NCBI GenBank assembly: GCA_017501225.1 | Contig: JAFVXH010000020.1 | Coordinates: 1-41,911 of the forward strand | Length of the DNA: 41,911 nucleotides | From: Clostridia bacterium | GTDB taxonomy: Bacteria > Bacillota > Clostridia > Oscillospirales > CAG-272 | Direction: 5' to 3' | Shown here: one piece after another, positions 23,051 through 31,903 of the stretch | How the letters are laid out: every line of letters starts with the position of its first letter | Numbering within the stretch: position 1 is the first letter of the stretch | Translations under genes and position numbers: made by a program | The notes under the pieces: generated by a model | What the model was told of the DNA's origin: nothing | Database searches by the model: none | Seen by the model: the letters and a program-made list of their open reading frames with translations, nothing else

Positions 23051-24340
23051 TTATTTTTTCTTTTGGAAAAAGCCTTTCAGCATATCCAGATCTTCTTTTT
23101 GAGGAAATAAAATTTGGGTAATGGGAACTTGGCTGACACAGTGAAAATACACCAAGAAGCAAATTCCGCAAACCAGATAGGAAACAACCGACATAATGGC
23201 AGCACCTATGATTCCGTACAAGGGAATCAAGATCAGGTTTCCAATCACATTTACAACCGCAGAAAGTCCCAAAAAGATCAAGTTGATCGTGCGCTTTCCT
23301 CGGGACACGTTATAGGAATACACCATCTTGTAAAAGATCATTCCCTCAACACCGATAAGCATAATCAGCATCACATAGTACGCTAGGTCAAACTCCGGAC
23401 CGTAAAGCAGTAAAATTGCCCACTTACCAAGCAACGCCAAAAGCAAAACGCAAAGAGTGCATACAAACAGGCTGATGCGGATGACTTTGGCAACCTCGCA
23501 CTCCCCTTTTCCATTTTTGACCAGCTTGGATAACAAAATGTCCTTAATCGCATCCGGTACAAGCCAGATTTTAGAAGCAAGTGCCACGCCTGTTCCGTAA
23601 ATCCCGATATCCGCCATGGAAACATGATCATACTGTTTTAGCATTTGGATATCGATCTTATAGTTGATCGACATACACAAATATACCAGCATCGGGATCC
23701 AACCAAACTTGATAAATTCAAAGATTCGATTCAGCGAGAATCGCACCATAAGCGGATTGTAACGCAGGTTGATATAAGAAAGGGCCAAATTCGCAAGAAC
23801 AGTGCAGATATAGTAAGTCAATACCGAGGTCACCGAGGCGTTCCAGAAAATCCATATAACAGCCAACAGAACGATCTCGGACATGCTGATAATCAGCGAC
23901 GAAAAATTTCTGCGGCGAGGATGCTCGACAAGCACAATATAGTTGAGCTGCTTAATATAAGCATCAACCGGCATCAGCATAATTGCAATCGCCAAAAAAA
24001 CGTTGATGCGACAGAAAATCATCACCGAGGCGATCAAAACCGCCACTGCCTCATATAGCAAAAAAAGCGAGGAAATATTGTTAACATACGTGGGGAGGAT
24101 ATCGGGCTCCTTCTTTCTAAAAAAGGGATATGCCTGATAAATACCCAACCCGATGAATACGGAATATAGAGTAACGTCATTTTCAACGACGGACATTACG
24201 CCCTTGAGCTCCGCTCCAAAGCAGCGAGCTGTCATGGCACTGACGATAATCGCAATACCCAGTCCTAAAACCTTTGCGATCACCGAAAACAAATAATCGT
24301 TATTGACAATCTTTTTGATCAGATTAATAATTTTTCTCAC
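23051..24340 (-). CDS. Wzx-type polysaccharide flippase
   Basis: A 429-residue integral membrane protein with about 12 hydrophobic helices and the MOP/polysaccharide-export start (YLFSVIAKVLGLGIAIIVSAMTARCFG, with an Arg and Gly after the first helix). It has a second half of similar helices (MADIGIYGTGVALASKIW) and a short basic tail ending EDLDMLKGFFQKKK. It would flip the lipid-linked repeat unit outward for the Wzy polymerase at 26583. The base composition is visibly richer in A and T than the flanking epimerase gene, as is common for Wzx. The start overlaps the stop of the kinase gene by 4 bp. Confidence 0.9.
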   Translation of the reverse strand: MRKIINLIKKIVNNDYLFSVIAKVLGLGIAIIVSAMTARCFGAELKGVMSVVENDVTLYSVFIGLGIYQAYPFFRKKEPDILPTYVNNISSLFLLYEAVAVLIASVMIFCRINVFLAIAIMLMPVDAYIKQLNYIVLVEHPRRRNFSSLIISMSEIVLLAVIWIFWNASVTSVLTYYICTVLANLALSYINLRYNPLMVRFSLNRIFEFIKFGWIPMLVYLCMSINYKIDIQMLKQYDHVSMADIGIYGTGVALASKIWLVPDAIKDILLSKLVKNGKGECEVAKVIRISLFVCTLCVLLLALLGKWAILLLYGPEFDLAYYVMLIMLIGVEGMIFYKMVYSYNVSRGKRTINLIFLGLSAVVNVIGNLILIPLYGIIGAAIMSVVSYLVCGICFLVYFHCVSQVPITQILFPQKEDLDMLKGFFQKKK

Positions 24341-25020
24341 AGACTCTTAACTTCCAATTCTAAATAATCCGAAATTCTCAAAGCATTCTGCTCAGGTGTT
24401 TCTAAGGTGTTGATCTCTATGCACTTGCAATTTCCCATCGCTTCGGCGCACACCTGCCGTATCACCGTAAAGTTGTGGATTTGGGAGTTTAAAACGTTCT
24501 CTCGCTCGTGATCGTCGCAAATATCAAGTCGTCCCCCGGATGTGTTTCTTGATGTGATCCGCTGCAAAGACGTTGTGACATCGTTACTACAATTCACCAA
24601 AGAAATATTAATTTTCTTTTTTGTAAGGAAATTGAAGATTGGTTTCAGATATTGAGCATTCTCAATCAAATCACCATGATGTATAGAAATCAAAGCCTGC
24701 AGAATTCCTTGATCAATAATCAGTATTTCATTCGGGCACTGCTTTAAAAACCTTCTGTACGCTTTGTAATAAGCAATCAATACACCAATATACTTTCGCT
24801 TGTCTTTATCCCTATTTTGAGTCGCGTATTTTGCGTATCGAGCTGCCAACAGATGTAATTTCAAGCTCCCGTCAAACAGATATGAAACATAATACTGCAA
24901 CCTTGAAGTGGCTGCATCATACTTGAATCGGACATGATATGTATTGTCTAACCTGCTACTTAAAGCCTTCGCAACCGTTGTTTTTCCCGTTCCAGGGAGT
25001 CCGTTAAATTCAATTATCAT
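24337..25020 (-). CDS. Small P-loop kinase of the glycan locus
   Basis: A 227-residue protein starting MIIEFNGLPGTGKTTVAKAL, a Walker A at residues 7-15. ILIIDQGILQ (about 126-135) is a DxG-type Walker B. ITSRNTSGGRLD near residue 155 looks like the lid arginines of nucleoside/nucleotide kinases. The fold is that of thymidylate or AAA-type kinases, but the substrate is unknown. It overlaps the nucleotidyltransferase-kinase fusion gene by 11 bp and the flippase by 4 bp, so all three are coupled. The gene is A/T-rich compared with its neighbours. Confidence 0.78.
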   Translation of the reverse strand: MIIEFNGLPGTGKTTVAKALSSRLDNTYHVRFKYDAATSRLQYYVSYLFDGSLKLHLLAARYAKYATQNRDKDKRKYIGVLIAYYKAYRRFLKQCPNEILIIDQGILQALISIHHGDLIENAQYLKPIFNFLTKKKINISLVNCSNDVTTSLQRITSRNTSGGRLDICDDHERENVLNSQIHNFTVIRQVCAEAMGNCKCIEINTLETPEQNALRISDYLELEVKSL

Positions 25021-26539
25021 GATTGCTGATCGCCTTCCAAATCAAACGTTTGATCTCCAAGATTTCATCATCATAGGGTTGAGTTGCATCGATTTCATAA
25101 ACCACAGAACGTTCAAATACCAGCTTTTGCGTAATCTCTGCCTTCGGTCTTACTTCTTCCATGGTATGATCTGGCTTGCGGCGAATCGATTCCTCCGGAG
25201 GCAACAACAGCTTGAAGATAACATCCGGCTGGTAGTTTTGCGCCTTAGTAATCGCCTTTTCCTCGGATCTTCGATTGCATTTGATAAATACGTTTTTCGT
25301 ATTCGGATATCTGCTTGCAATCTTGAGACCGTCATAAAGTCCCTGGAACTGATTTTGAGGGAATCGGTCGAACAACGCAATGGCTCCCTTGTTGATGTAT
25401 TTTTTTGCTTTTTTCAGTTCCTTGAGCGAACGAACGGCAATGTTTCTGAAATACAAGCTTTGCAGCGTGCCAAAACCGATTTTCAGAATTGCTTTGATCG
25501 GATTCTTTTTTGCTTTTTTCGCAGTTTCTTTCTGCTTTACATCCGACTCCCCGTCACCTGCCTCCTTTTTCGGCGCAGGAGCTTGATTCATTGAAGCCTT
25601 GGATAGACCGAACGACAAAATCTTTTTAAGCAATCCATTGTAGTGATCTCCACTACCAAGATAAAATCTGTTTGCCTCCACCTTCCAGTTCAGCCATTTG
25701 CAAATATCAATACTGACAGTACTTTTGCCACTTCCGTCCGCCCCTAAGAAGCATATGGACAGACCACGCTCGGGTAAGGTTTTTCTCATGATATAATGGC
25801 GGTGAAGGCGTTTCGCAAATACCGCGTTTTTAATACTGCGCAAGCGGAAATAGCGATATCTCCAATTTGCCTTGAGAGTGGAAAATTTCTTGTATGGTTT
25901 CAACCACTTTTTAACGTTCTGATACAGCTTGAACAATTCCGCCTCAGACAATGCGTCGGCGCGAATGGCATTCAGGATATCCTCTGCCGAACTTTCAAAA
26001 AAGCGGTTACAATGATTCTCCAGAATCTGCCAGTTGAGTCTGGGCTTAAGATAGTCGATTTCCTTTTGATAATCACCGTTGATCTTGATTGCCTTCTTAT
26101 CTTTTGCCTTCAGCACGATGCGGCTATACAAAATGATGATCTCCACCTCGGGAGAAGCAATGTATACATCATAGGTCGTATCGAGCACGCGGGTGGAAAT
26201 AATCAATTCCTCAAGCGGGAATACATATTCCTTACTATGCTTGGTGCCCGTAATGATCTGATAGTGCAGATGAATATGCACCAATCTTCCCGTATCATAA
26301 TCAAAACCGAGCCATTCCTCGACCAACGGATACTGCGAGCCCTTTTGCGGCTTGAAATTGAGATATCCGCACTGCACAAGCTCCGCTTGGGCACGCTCGC
26401 GATCCTCAGGAGATACGAACACATCAAGATCGGTGAGCCCCATTAAGCCTTCCAATAAATGCTCGTTACTCTTCCAATGGCAGTATTTGATATCGGCATG
26501 ATTCCAGGAGGTAAATAAACTCTTACAAATTTTAAGCAT
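25010..26539 (-). CDS. Nucleotidyltransferase-like domain fused to thymidylate-kinase-like domain
   Basis: A two-domain protein of 509 residues from the start at 26539, where GAGGG lies 10 bases upstream. An upstream ATG at 26593 (527 residues) overlaps the Wzy gene and is the alternative. The N-terminal half has YCHWKSN and then GLTDLDVFV with D37 and D39, as in NTP_transf_5. The third carboxylate position reads histidine (VHIHLHY, H90) instead of Asp or Glu. The C-terminal half begins LSICFLGADGSGKSTVS (P-loop 266-274), includes a lysine-rich insert (about 315-345), and IALFDRFPQNQ as the DR/P-type motif of thymidylate kinases. The function is unknown, possibly nucleotide- or phosphate-dependent glycan modification. 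Confidence 0.8.
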   Translation of the reverse strand: MLKICKSLFTSWNHADIKYCHWKSNEHLLEGLMGLTDLDVFVSPEDRERAQAELVQCGYLNFKPQKGSQYPLVEEWLGFDYDTGRLVHIHLHYQIITGTKHSKEYVFPLEELIISTRVLDTTYDVYIASPEVEIIILYSRIVLKAKDKKAIKINGDYQKEIDYLKPRLNWQILENHCNRFFESSAEDILNAIRADALSEAELFKLYQNVKKWLKPYKKFSTLKANWRYRYFRLRSIKNAVFAKRLHRHYIMRKTLPERGLSICFLGADGSGKSTVSIDICKWLNWKVEANRFYLGSGDHYNGLLKKILSFGLSKASMNQAPAPKKEAGDGESDVKQKETAKKAKKNPIKAILKIGFGTLQSLYFRNIAVRSLKELKKAKKYINKGAIALFDRFPQNQFQGLYDGLKIASRYPNTKNVFIKCNRRSEEKAITKAQNYQPDVIFKLLLPPEESIRRKPDHTMEEVRPKAEITQKLVFERSVVYEIDATQPYDDEILEIKRLIWKAISNHDN

Positions 26540-26582
26540 ACAACCTATTCCCTCAGCTTTCCGTCCCATATATTTTGATCTG

Positions 26583-27833
26583 TTAATTTGCATTCTCTGC
26601 GTTTATTTGCATCATCTGTTCTGCAATATAAAACATGATGATGGTTCCCGTCGACGTATAGTTGATCGCGCCGTATTCGTAGAAAAGCATCGAGAGCACC
26701 ATAGCGATGATAAAGGCTCTCGCTCCCTGCGAAGCCTTTCCTCGGCTCCGTAATGCAGAAATCAAGCCCTTGGCATAGATCCAGTAATAAGCAATAAAGC
26801 CGATGACGCCTCCGTTATACAGCATCTCAACGAAGTTGTTGTGGGAATAATAGAAATGACCGGTTGCCTCGCGGTTGAAATATTTGAAGCTGTCAAATCC
26901 GTATCCCCAAAGAGGGCTGCTTTTCCATTTTTCCAAGCCGATCCGAATCATCTCACTTCGGACCTTGTCAGATCCCAATGCCGATTTATCATCACCCTCC
27001 AAAAAGCTGAACAGCGATTCCATACGGCTACCGATCATTTCGTAAAACGTGGGGACGTTCATAATCAGCAAATACACACCTACTGCCGCAATCACAACGA
27101 TGGCGGTGCTTCGAAGCAAATGTGTTCTTCCCTTCTTATCCTGCTTGAAAAGCAACAGCACGTACAGGAACAAGATCGGAACGATGATATACTTTCTTCC
27201 ACCGGACAGGAACATACCGTAGTAGTTCACCGCGACGCTTGCCATCAGCAAAATCTTTTTAATCCATCCGTTCTTACTGTAAATCAACAGCCACAGCGCG
27301 TACAAAACCGACAGCATGATCATGAGTGCCAGAATATTGGCGTTACCCAGCAACTCCTCTCCGAGTCTTAACGCCTCTTCCGCGTCCCCCGTCTTTATGA
27401 TCAGATTTCCCGTCGCCGACAAAATCAAAAGCATCACGGGAGACGCCATCGCATAAGTCCACAAGATGGTTTCAATCCTGCGCCGATTGATCTGATATTG
27501 CGACAAGCAGGTAACCAAAATGAACGCAACTATGAGAAGATAAAAGGAGCCTCCCAGAATCTGTTTTTCGGGCGAATAGAGCATCGTCCCAAGGGATACC
27601 AAGAGAAACACCCCAAACCATACGGTCGTTTGGGATATCCTGACTCGCCATTTGGTAACCGTATAGACCGCACTGTACGCCAAGAACGCATACAACGCCA
27701 ACGTATTCAGTGCGCTTGGAACTATGACGTCATTGGCAATATATGACGAAAGAACGTAGATACAAAATATCCAGATGCCCACGTTATCCATAATGCCTTT
27801 TTTCGATGCTCCGGATCCTGCAATATTCGGCAT
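26583..27833 (-). CDS. O-antigen ligase/polymerase family protein (Wzy)
   Basis: A 416-residue membrane protein with about ten helices. A large extracytoplasmic loop (about 265-335) contains the Wzy_C signature around PLWGYGFDSFKYF, followed by YYSHNNFVEMLYNGGVIGF, where His and Asn are conserved. It would polymerise lipid-linked repeat units or ligate the polymer. The ATG has AAAGGAG upstream and the gene follows the acyltransferase after 40 bp. Wzz or tyrosine-kinase length regulators are missing from the locus. Confidence 0.9.
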   Translation of the reverse strand: MPNIAGSGASKKGIMDNVGIWIFCIYVLSSYIANDVIVPSALNTLALYAFLAYSAVYTVTKWRVRISQTTVWFGVFLLVSLGTMLYSPEKQILGGSFYLLIVAFILVTCLSQYQINRRRIETILWTYAMASPVMLLILSATGNLIIKTGDAEEALRLGEELLGNANILALMIMLSVLYALWLLIYSKNGWIKKILLMASVAVNYYGMFLSGGRKYIIVPILFLYVLLLFKQDKKGRTHLLRSTAIVVIAAVGVYLLIMNVPTFYEMIGSRMESLFSFLEGDDKSALGSDKVRSEMIRIGLEKWKSSPLWGYGFDSFKYFNREATGHFYYSHNNFVEMLYNGGVIGFIAYYWIYAKGLISALRSRGKASQGARAFIIAMVLSMLFYEYGAINYTSTGTIIMFYIAEQMMQINAENAN

Positions 27834-27873
27834 TGTAAAGCTCCTTTCTGTGTACTTGCTCGGTTGAATGCTC

Positions 27874-28602
27874 TTACGAGCGGTTCATGCACTCTTTGAG
27901 CGCTTTTAAAAATTCCTCATAGCCATCAAACATCGGCTCGGTTTCTAAGTATCGGGCAAGAGATTGCTCGTAATTGCCGACAAGGCGCATCTTGCTTTTT
28001 TCGCCCTCGGTCAAGGCGTTCTCGTCCCGTTTCTGGAACAACCAGAAAAATTCGTCAAACAGCTCGATCGCGGGCTCCTTGCCCACGCGCGTAACATAGC
28101 AACGGTAGAGCTCACTTGCCTCCGCAAGCTGCGCGTCCAAGCGCTTTTTGCGGTATTCCTCTACGGTGACGATCGGCTTTGCGGGATTTCCTGCCGCAAC
28201 ATAGCCATCGGGAATATCCTTATTCACAAGGCTGTTGGCGCCAATGATACAGTTGTTGCCGATATGCACACCCTTAAGAATGGTCGTGTTCATGCCAATA
28301 AAGCAATTATTGCCGATGACGATCTCTCCGCAAGAGCCCAATACCTCTCCGTACTGCCCCTTGATGACGCTCCAATCGTATCCGTGCGTCAGCATGGTGA
28401 CACCGCTGGCAATCTGCACGTCGTCGCCGATCTTGATCATAAACGGACGGGTCGCATCGATGACCGTGCCACGGGGATCAAAGATCCTGACGCGTTCGCC
28501 GATCTCAGCACCGCCGCGGCGAAGATATTCGACATAGCTTTCCGAGTCGCTGCGGTAAGAGAAGATAAGCTTCTTTATGATTTTCTTGAACCTTTGTAAC
28601 AT
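27874..28602 (-). CDS. Hexapeptide-repeat acyltransferase with C-terminal extension
   Basis: A 242-residue left-handed beta-helix enzyme. Hexad repeats run about residues 30-150 (IGERVRIF, IGDDVQIASG, IGNNCFIGMNTTILKGVHIGNNCIIGANSLVNKDIPDG split by turns) with the VAAGNPAKPI closing motif. A helical region of about 85 residues follows and may bind the acceptor. It probably O- or N-acetylates a sugar of the repeat unit from acetyl-CoA. It is 14 bp after the GT4 gene. A C-terminal extension of this size is unusual for plain maltose-O-acetyltransferase relatives. Confidence 0.85.
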   Translation of the reverse strand: MLQRFKKIIKKLIFSYRSDSESYVEYLRRGGAEIGERVRIFDPRGTVIDATRPFMIKIGDDVQIASGVTMLTHGYDWSVIKGQYGEVLGSCGEIVIGNNCFIGMNTTILKGVHIGNNCIIGANSLVNKDIPDGYVAAGNPAKPIVTVEEYRKKRLDAQLAEASELYRCYVTRVGKEPAIELFDEFFWLFQKRDENALTEGEKSKMRLVGNYEQSLARYLETEPMFDGYEEFLKALKECMNRS

Positions 28603-28616
28603 CTTTTATCCTCCGT

Positions 28617-29702
28617 TTACGCCTTGATCAGGCTTAACACGTAAGATTCCCACATGTCAATGATGCGATCGGGTGCAAAACGGTTCACAACGTCACGCGC
28701 ACTCTCCCCGCATTTTCTGGCAAGCTCCGGATCTTCGGCATATTCGCACATTGCACGCGCCAATGCCGGCGCATCCGCAATAGGAGCAAGCAATCCGTTC
28801 TCGTGATCTTGGATCAACAATCTCGCGCCACCCGGCGTATGGTCGGTGGATACGCACGGAAGTCCTGCCGCCATAGCTTCGAGCAAGGAGTTGGAAATTC
28901 CTTCAAAATCCGACGTGATGAGAAACATTCCGTCGCCGCAGGTATCCTGCATCGGCTGCTTGGTAAGTCCCATAAAGCGCACCTTGTCCGCGATGCCGCG
29001 CTCCTCTACCCAAGCCTTGATCTGCTCCTCGTCGTTTCCTCTGCCGTACAGCTTCAAAACGTATTCCGGATGCTGCGCGGAAAAGAGAGCGAACGCATCC
29101 AACATCACGTCGTACCGCTTTTGGAAATTGTCAAGCCTTCCCACCGATACCACGGATTTCTCCCGAGCCTCGTACGCGACAAAGGGGACCTCCCCATTGA
29201 TAAAGATCGGATTCGGGATGACCATGCCACGCTTTTGCAAGCCCTTGCCGTAAAATTCTTTTGCTCCCTCCGTCTGGAACACGCCGCCTTTGGAGCGGTT
29301 GATCAGCTGAAGCACCAGCCAATTTTTCAGTCCTCCCTTGCCGAGACCCGTCTGTACGGGGTCGCCGCGCTCGGACATAATGGAAGGGATGCCGAGCAAC
29401 ATACCGACGATCTTGGCAAGCACGTTCGGGATCTCGGTAAAGCCGATGATAATATCCGCAGAAAATTCCTTAGCAATATCGCGTAGCTCGAAAATATTGG
29501 ACTTGATTCCGGAGGAAGAAATCTTTTTTACCAAAATTCCATCAGACATTTGCCGCTCTTGTCCCGTAACATCTGCGGTTCTGGATAGGTTGGCAATACA
29601 AATCCTATGGTTGCGGGCATGCAGCTCCTCGGCTACAAAGCTCAACATTTTCGCAGCTCCGCCAAATCCAAGGCTGTCGGTTATAAATAAAATATTTGCC
29701 AT
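28617..29702 (-). CDS. Glycosyltransferase family 4
   Basis: A 361-residue GT-B retaining glycosyltransferase. The N-terminal MANILFITDSLGFGGAAKML is the typical acceptor-domain loop with GGA. The C-terminal domain has VGRLDNFQKRYDVMLDAF, LKLYGRGNDEEQI, MFLITSDFEGISNSLLEAMA (the E-x7-E NDP-sugar motif) and GLPCVSTDHTPGGA. It adds one sugar of the repeat unit on the cytoplasmic face. It starts directly after the stop codon of the pyruvyltransferase gene, with GGAGG in that gene's last codons. Confidence 0.93.
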   Translation of the reverse strand: MANILFITDSLGFGGAAKMLSFVAEELHARNHRICIANLSRTADVTGQERQMSDGILVKKISSSGIKSNIFELRDIAKEFSADIIIGFTEIPNVLAKIVGMLLGIPSIMSERGDPVQTGLGKGGLKNWLVLQLINRSKGGVFQTEGAKEFYGKGLQKRGMVIPNPIFINGEVPFVAYEAREKSVVSVGRLDNFQKRYDVMLDAFALFSAQHPEYVLKLYGRGNDEEQIKAWVEERGIADKVRFMGLTKQPMQDTCGDGMFLITSDFEGISNSLLEAMAAGLPCVSTDHTPGGARLLIQDHENGLLAPIADAPALARAMCEYAEDPELARKCGESARDVVNRFAPDRIIDMWESYVLSLIKA

Positions 29703-30788
29703 TTATTCCTCCGGGCGCGTCACCTTATCTAAATAGTCGTACGCCTTTTGCTGTTCGTTCTTGATCATTGCCTGAATCGCATCATAATCGATCGGCGCGT
29801 CCATAACGTTCTCAAAGCACCCCAAATCCGTGACAGATCTGGATATCGCACCAAGCTGTGTCAGAAGTCCTCCAAGCTTGTTTCGGTTGCTGTCGCGAAT
29901 CAGGGAGACGAATTTTTTGTTGTATTTCAAAGAAAATACGGTTCCGTGGAACGTATCGGTCACAACACATTCGGCATTTTTCACGTACGCCAGCAGCTCG
30001 AAGGCGGAAGCCGAAATATTATGCTTACACCATCTCTGCTGCATTCCCACACAAAGGACCTCCAATCGGTTCTGTTTTGCGTAGGCTTTGATCGCCGCAA
30101 TCTCTCTTGGATCGTTGATCCTGTTCGCGTACGCATACACAAGCAGATATGGCTTTCTCTTTTTCAGCACGGGGATATATGGATCAAAGCTGCTGATCAG
30201 TACGGGATCTACGTTTAACTCCGGCGTTTTCCCCAAAATCGTTTTCACGAACTCCGAGGTGTTCTCATCCCGGACAGAAATGCAAGCAAGATTCTCCATT
30301 GCTTCCTTCAATTCGCCCTCAATTCCAAGCTCCTTTGCTCTTTGGGCGGTCGTGTGCCCGCAAGAGGCAGCATAGGTCACCACGCGTTTTGCATTTTTGA
30401 CGTCACCGAACAGTTGAGAACTAAATCCCCAAGGACTGGGCGCTGTTGCATTGAAAACCTCATCACTGCCAATCACTGCCAAATCAAAGCTTTCTCCATC
30501 GGGAAGTACCTTAGCAGTCTGGAGATAAGTTTCATAATCCCGGATATGAATCTTCGCCATCTTCTTAAAAAGAAAATAATTCTCTATCCGTTTAAAAAAA
30601 TAGCGATCAAGCTTAGATAAGTACGAGCCACGGGATGGTGCCTCAGGCTTTACGATCTGTTTTCCCGGGAGAATATCGATAAAATACACGTCGTGACCGC
30701 GCGCCTCCAACTGCATTTTGAGCGACAATGCCTGCAAGAAAGACCCGTAGTTATGTATTTTCTGCATGGATAGAATTCCGATTTTCAT
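29703..30788 (-). CDS. Polysaccharide pyruvyl transferase family protein
   Basis: A 361-residue protein with MKIGILSMQKIHNYGSFLQAL at the N-terminus (the N-Y/G-S loop of this family), FDLAVIGSDEVFNATAPSPW, and TYAASCGHT. The C-terminal half has PYLLVYAYANR and VTDTFHGTVFSLKYNKKFV, the His-Gly dyad in DTFHG being characteristic. It transfers pyruvate from phosphoenolpyruvate to a sugar, forming a ketal and a negative charge. It lies 2 bp after the iron-sulfur F420-beta-type gene, a pairing seen repeatedly in polysaccharide loci. Confidence 0.92.
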   Translation of the reverse strand: MKIGILSMQKIHNYGSFLQALSLKMQLEARGHDVYFIDILPGKQIVKPEAPSRGSYLSKLDRYFFKRIENYFLFKKMAKIHIRDYETYLQTAKVLPDGESFDLAVIGSDEVFNATAPSPWGFSSQLFGDVKNAKRVVTYAASCGHTTAQRAKELGIEGELKEAMENLACISVRDENTSEFVKTILGKTPELNVDPVLISSFDPYIPVLKKRKPYLLVYAYANRINDPREIAAIKAYAKQNRLEVLCVGMQQRWCKHNISASAFELLAYVKNAECVVTDTFHGTVFSLKYNKKFVSLIRDSNRNKLGGLLTQLGAISRSVTDLGCFENVMDAPIDYDAIQAMIKNEQQKAYDYLDKVTRPEE

Positions 30789-30790
30789 AA

Positions 30791-31891
30791 CTATCTCCCT
30801 AAAATTGATTTGATCTTACACTTTACGCGATATGGAAGAAGCGTCGTGTTGTAGATCGTTTTCAGCTTTTTGCGCTCCCTCAGCCGTTTAAGGACAACGC
30901 CTCGCTGCTTCGGGCAAGCAGGGCTCTTTACCATCTGCTCTTTCAGCATCTCGTCGACCGTTTCGTCACAGATGCGGCAGACCGATGACAGGGCTTCCAA
31001 TTCTGTTCTTCCACGCTCCGTAAATGCAACGCAGCAGGAAACACCTTTTTTGTCATCCCGATACTTTTCTCCCCAAAAATCTCCGACCCGTAGGTCAGCC
31101 GCGGATTTCAATGCCTTGAAATGACACTCATAGCACGCGTCCCCCAGACAATAATTTCCGAAAAAGAAGGTGTAAAACATATTGTCCTTGTAATCCGTGC
31201 CGATGGACGCATCTTGATAGGTGAATCGTAAGGAAAAGCTGTGCCATCCAAATTCCTTAGAACGAAAATCAATTTTTTGAATATTCGATCCGCCCTGCTC
31301 CTCGACGTATTTTTTCCAAAGATTCATGCTCGGTGTGCCGTGGCAGAAGAAATCCACCAGCAGCATTTTGTCGCGAAGCTTTTTTGTTTTTGCCATGGCG
31401 TCCACTGCCGCGATCTGACACGGAGCTCCAAAAACGACCCATTCACTCCCATCCAAAAGCTCACAAAAAGCATCCGCCGTATAGCTTTGAAAATACTTGG
31501 AGCCTTTTGTAGCCTCCAAATCAGCAACCGTCGTAATCACCGCATGCTCAGCGCGGTGTTGCTCGTAATTATAAACGCAAGCGCATACCTTCTTTCCGGA
31601 AAGCAGTGCCTTTTTTGCAATTTCATAACATAATCCGCCTGAGGATGTACTCCCGAGGGTCTTCTCATCCTTGGAAACCGCAGAAACGGCACAAGCTACC
31701 TCAGCGTCTTTGATATCCATAAACTTTGGGCAAACCTTGTCACAAAGACCGCATTGAATACAAGCGCTTTCGTCACAAACAGCTCGATAGAAACCGTTTG
31801 CATCCAATTCCATTTTCAAGCATTTCTTGGGGCAGATGGCAACACATACACCACACCCCGTGCAAAGGCTTGCTCGATTTTCTGTTACCAT
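30791..31891 (-). CDS. 4Fe-4S F420 hydrogenase/dehydrogenase beta-subunit-type oxidoreductase
   Basis: A 366-residue protein. Two 4Fe-4S motifs lie at the N-terminus: CTGCGVCVAICPKKC (11-25) and CIQCGLCDKVCPKF (about 40-53). The FrhB-like domain follows, with GSTSSGGLCYEIAKKAL, VVFGAPCQIAAVDAM and VDFFCHGTPSMNLWKKYVEEQG. Late cysteines (CYECHFKALKSAADLRVGDFWG) complete the family pattern. Members bind FAD and clusters; here F420 is improbable, so the physiological donor is unknown. Position next to the pyruvyltransferase suggests a redox step on a sugar or pyruvyl group. Confidence 0.88.
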   Translation of the reverse strand: MVTENRASLCTGCGVCVAICPKKCLKMELDANGFYRAVCDESACIQCGLCDKVCPKFMDIKDAEVACAVSAVSKDEKTLGSTSSGGLCYEIAKKALLSGKKVCACVYNYEQHRAEHAVITTVADLEATKGSKYFQSYTADAFCELLDGSEWVVFGAPCQIAAVDAMAKTKKLRDKMLLVDFFCHGTPSMNLWKKYVEEQGGSNIQKIDFRSKEFGWHSFSLRFTYQDASIGTDYKDNMFYTFFFGNYCLGDACYECHFKALKSAADLRVGDFWGEKYRDDKKGVSCCVAFTERGRTELEALSSVCRICDETVDEMLKEQMVKSPACPKQRGVVLKRLRERKKLKTIYNTTLLPYRVKCKIKSILGR

Positions 31892-31903
31892 GCCTGTAAC
31901 TCC

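Noticed and set aside
30791..31891. Evidence for F420 or hydrogen metabolism
   Set aside because: It is a single FrhB-type protein within a glycan operon with no hydrogenase or F420 genes, so it is better read as a sugar-modifying redox protein.
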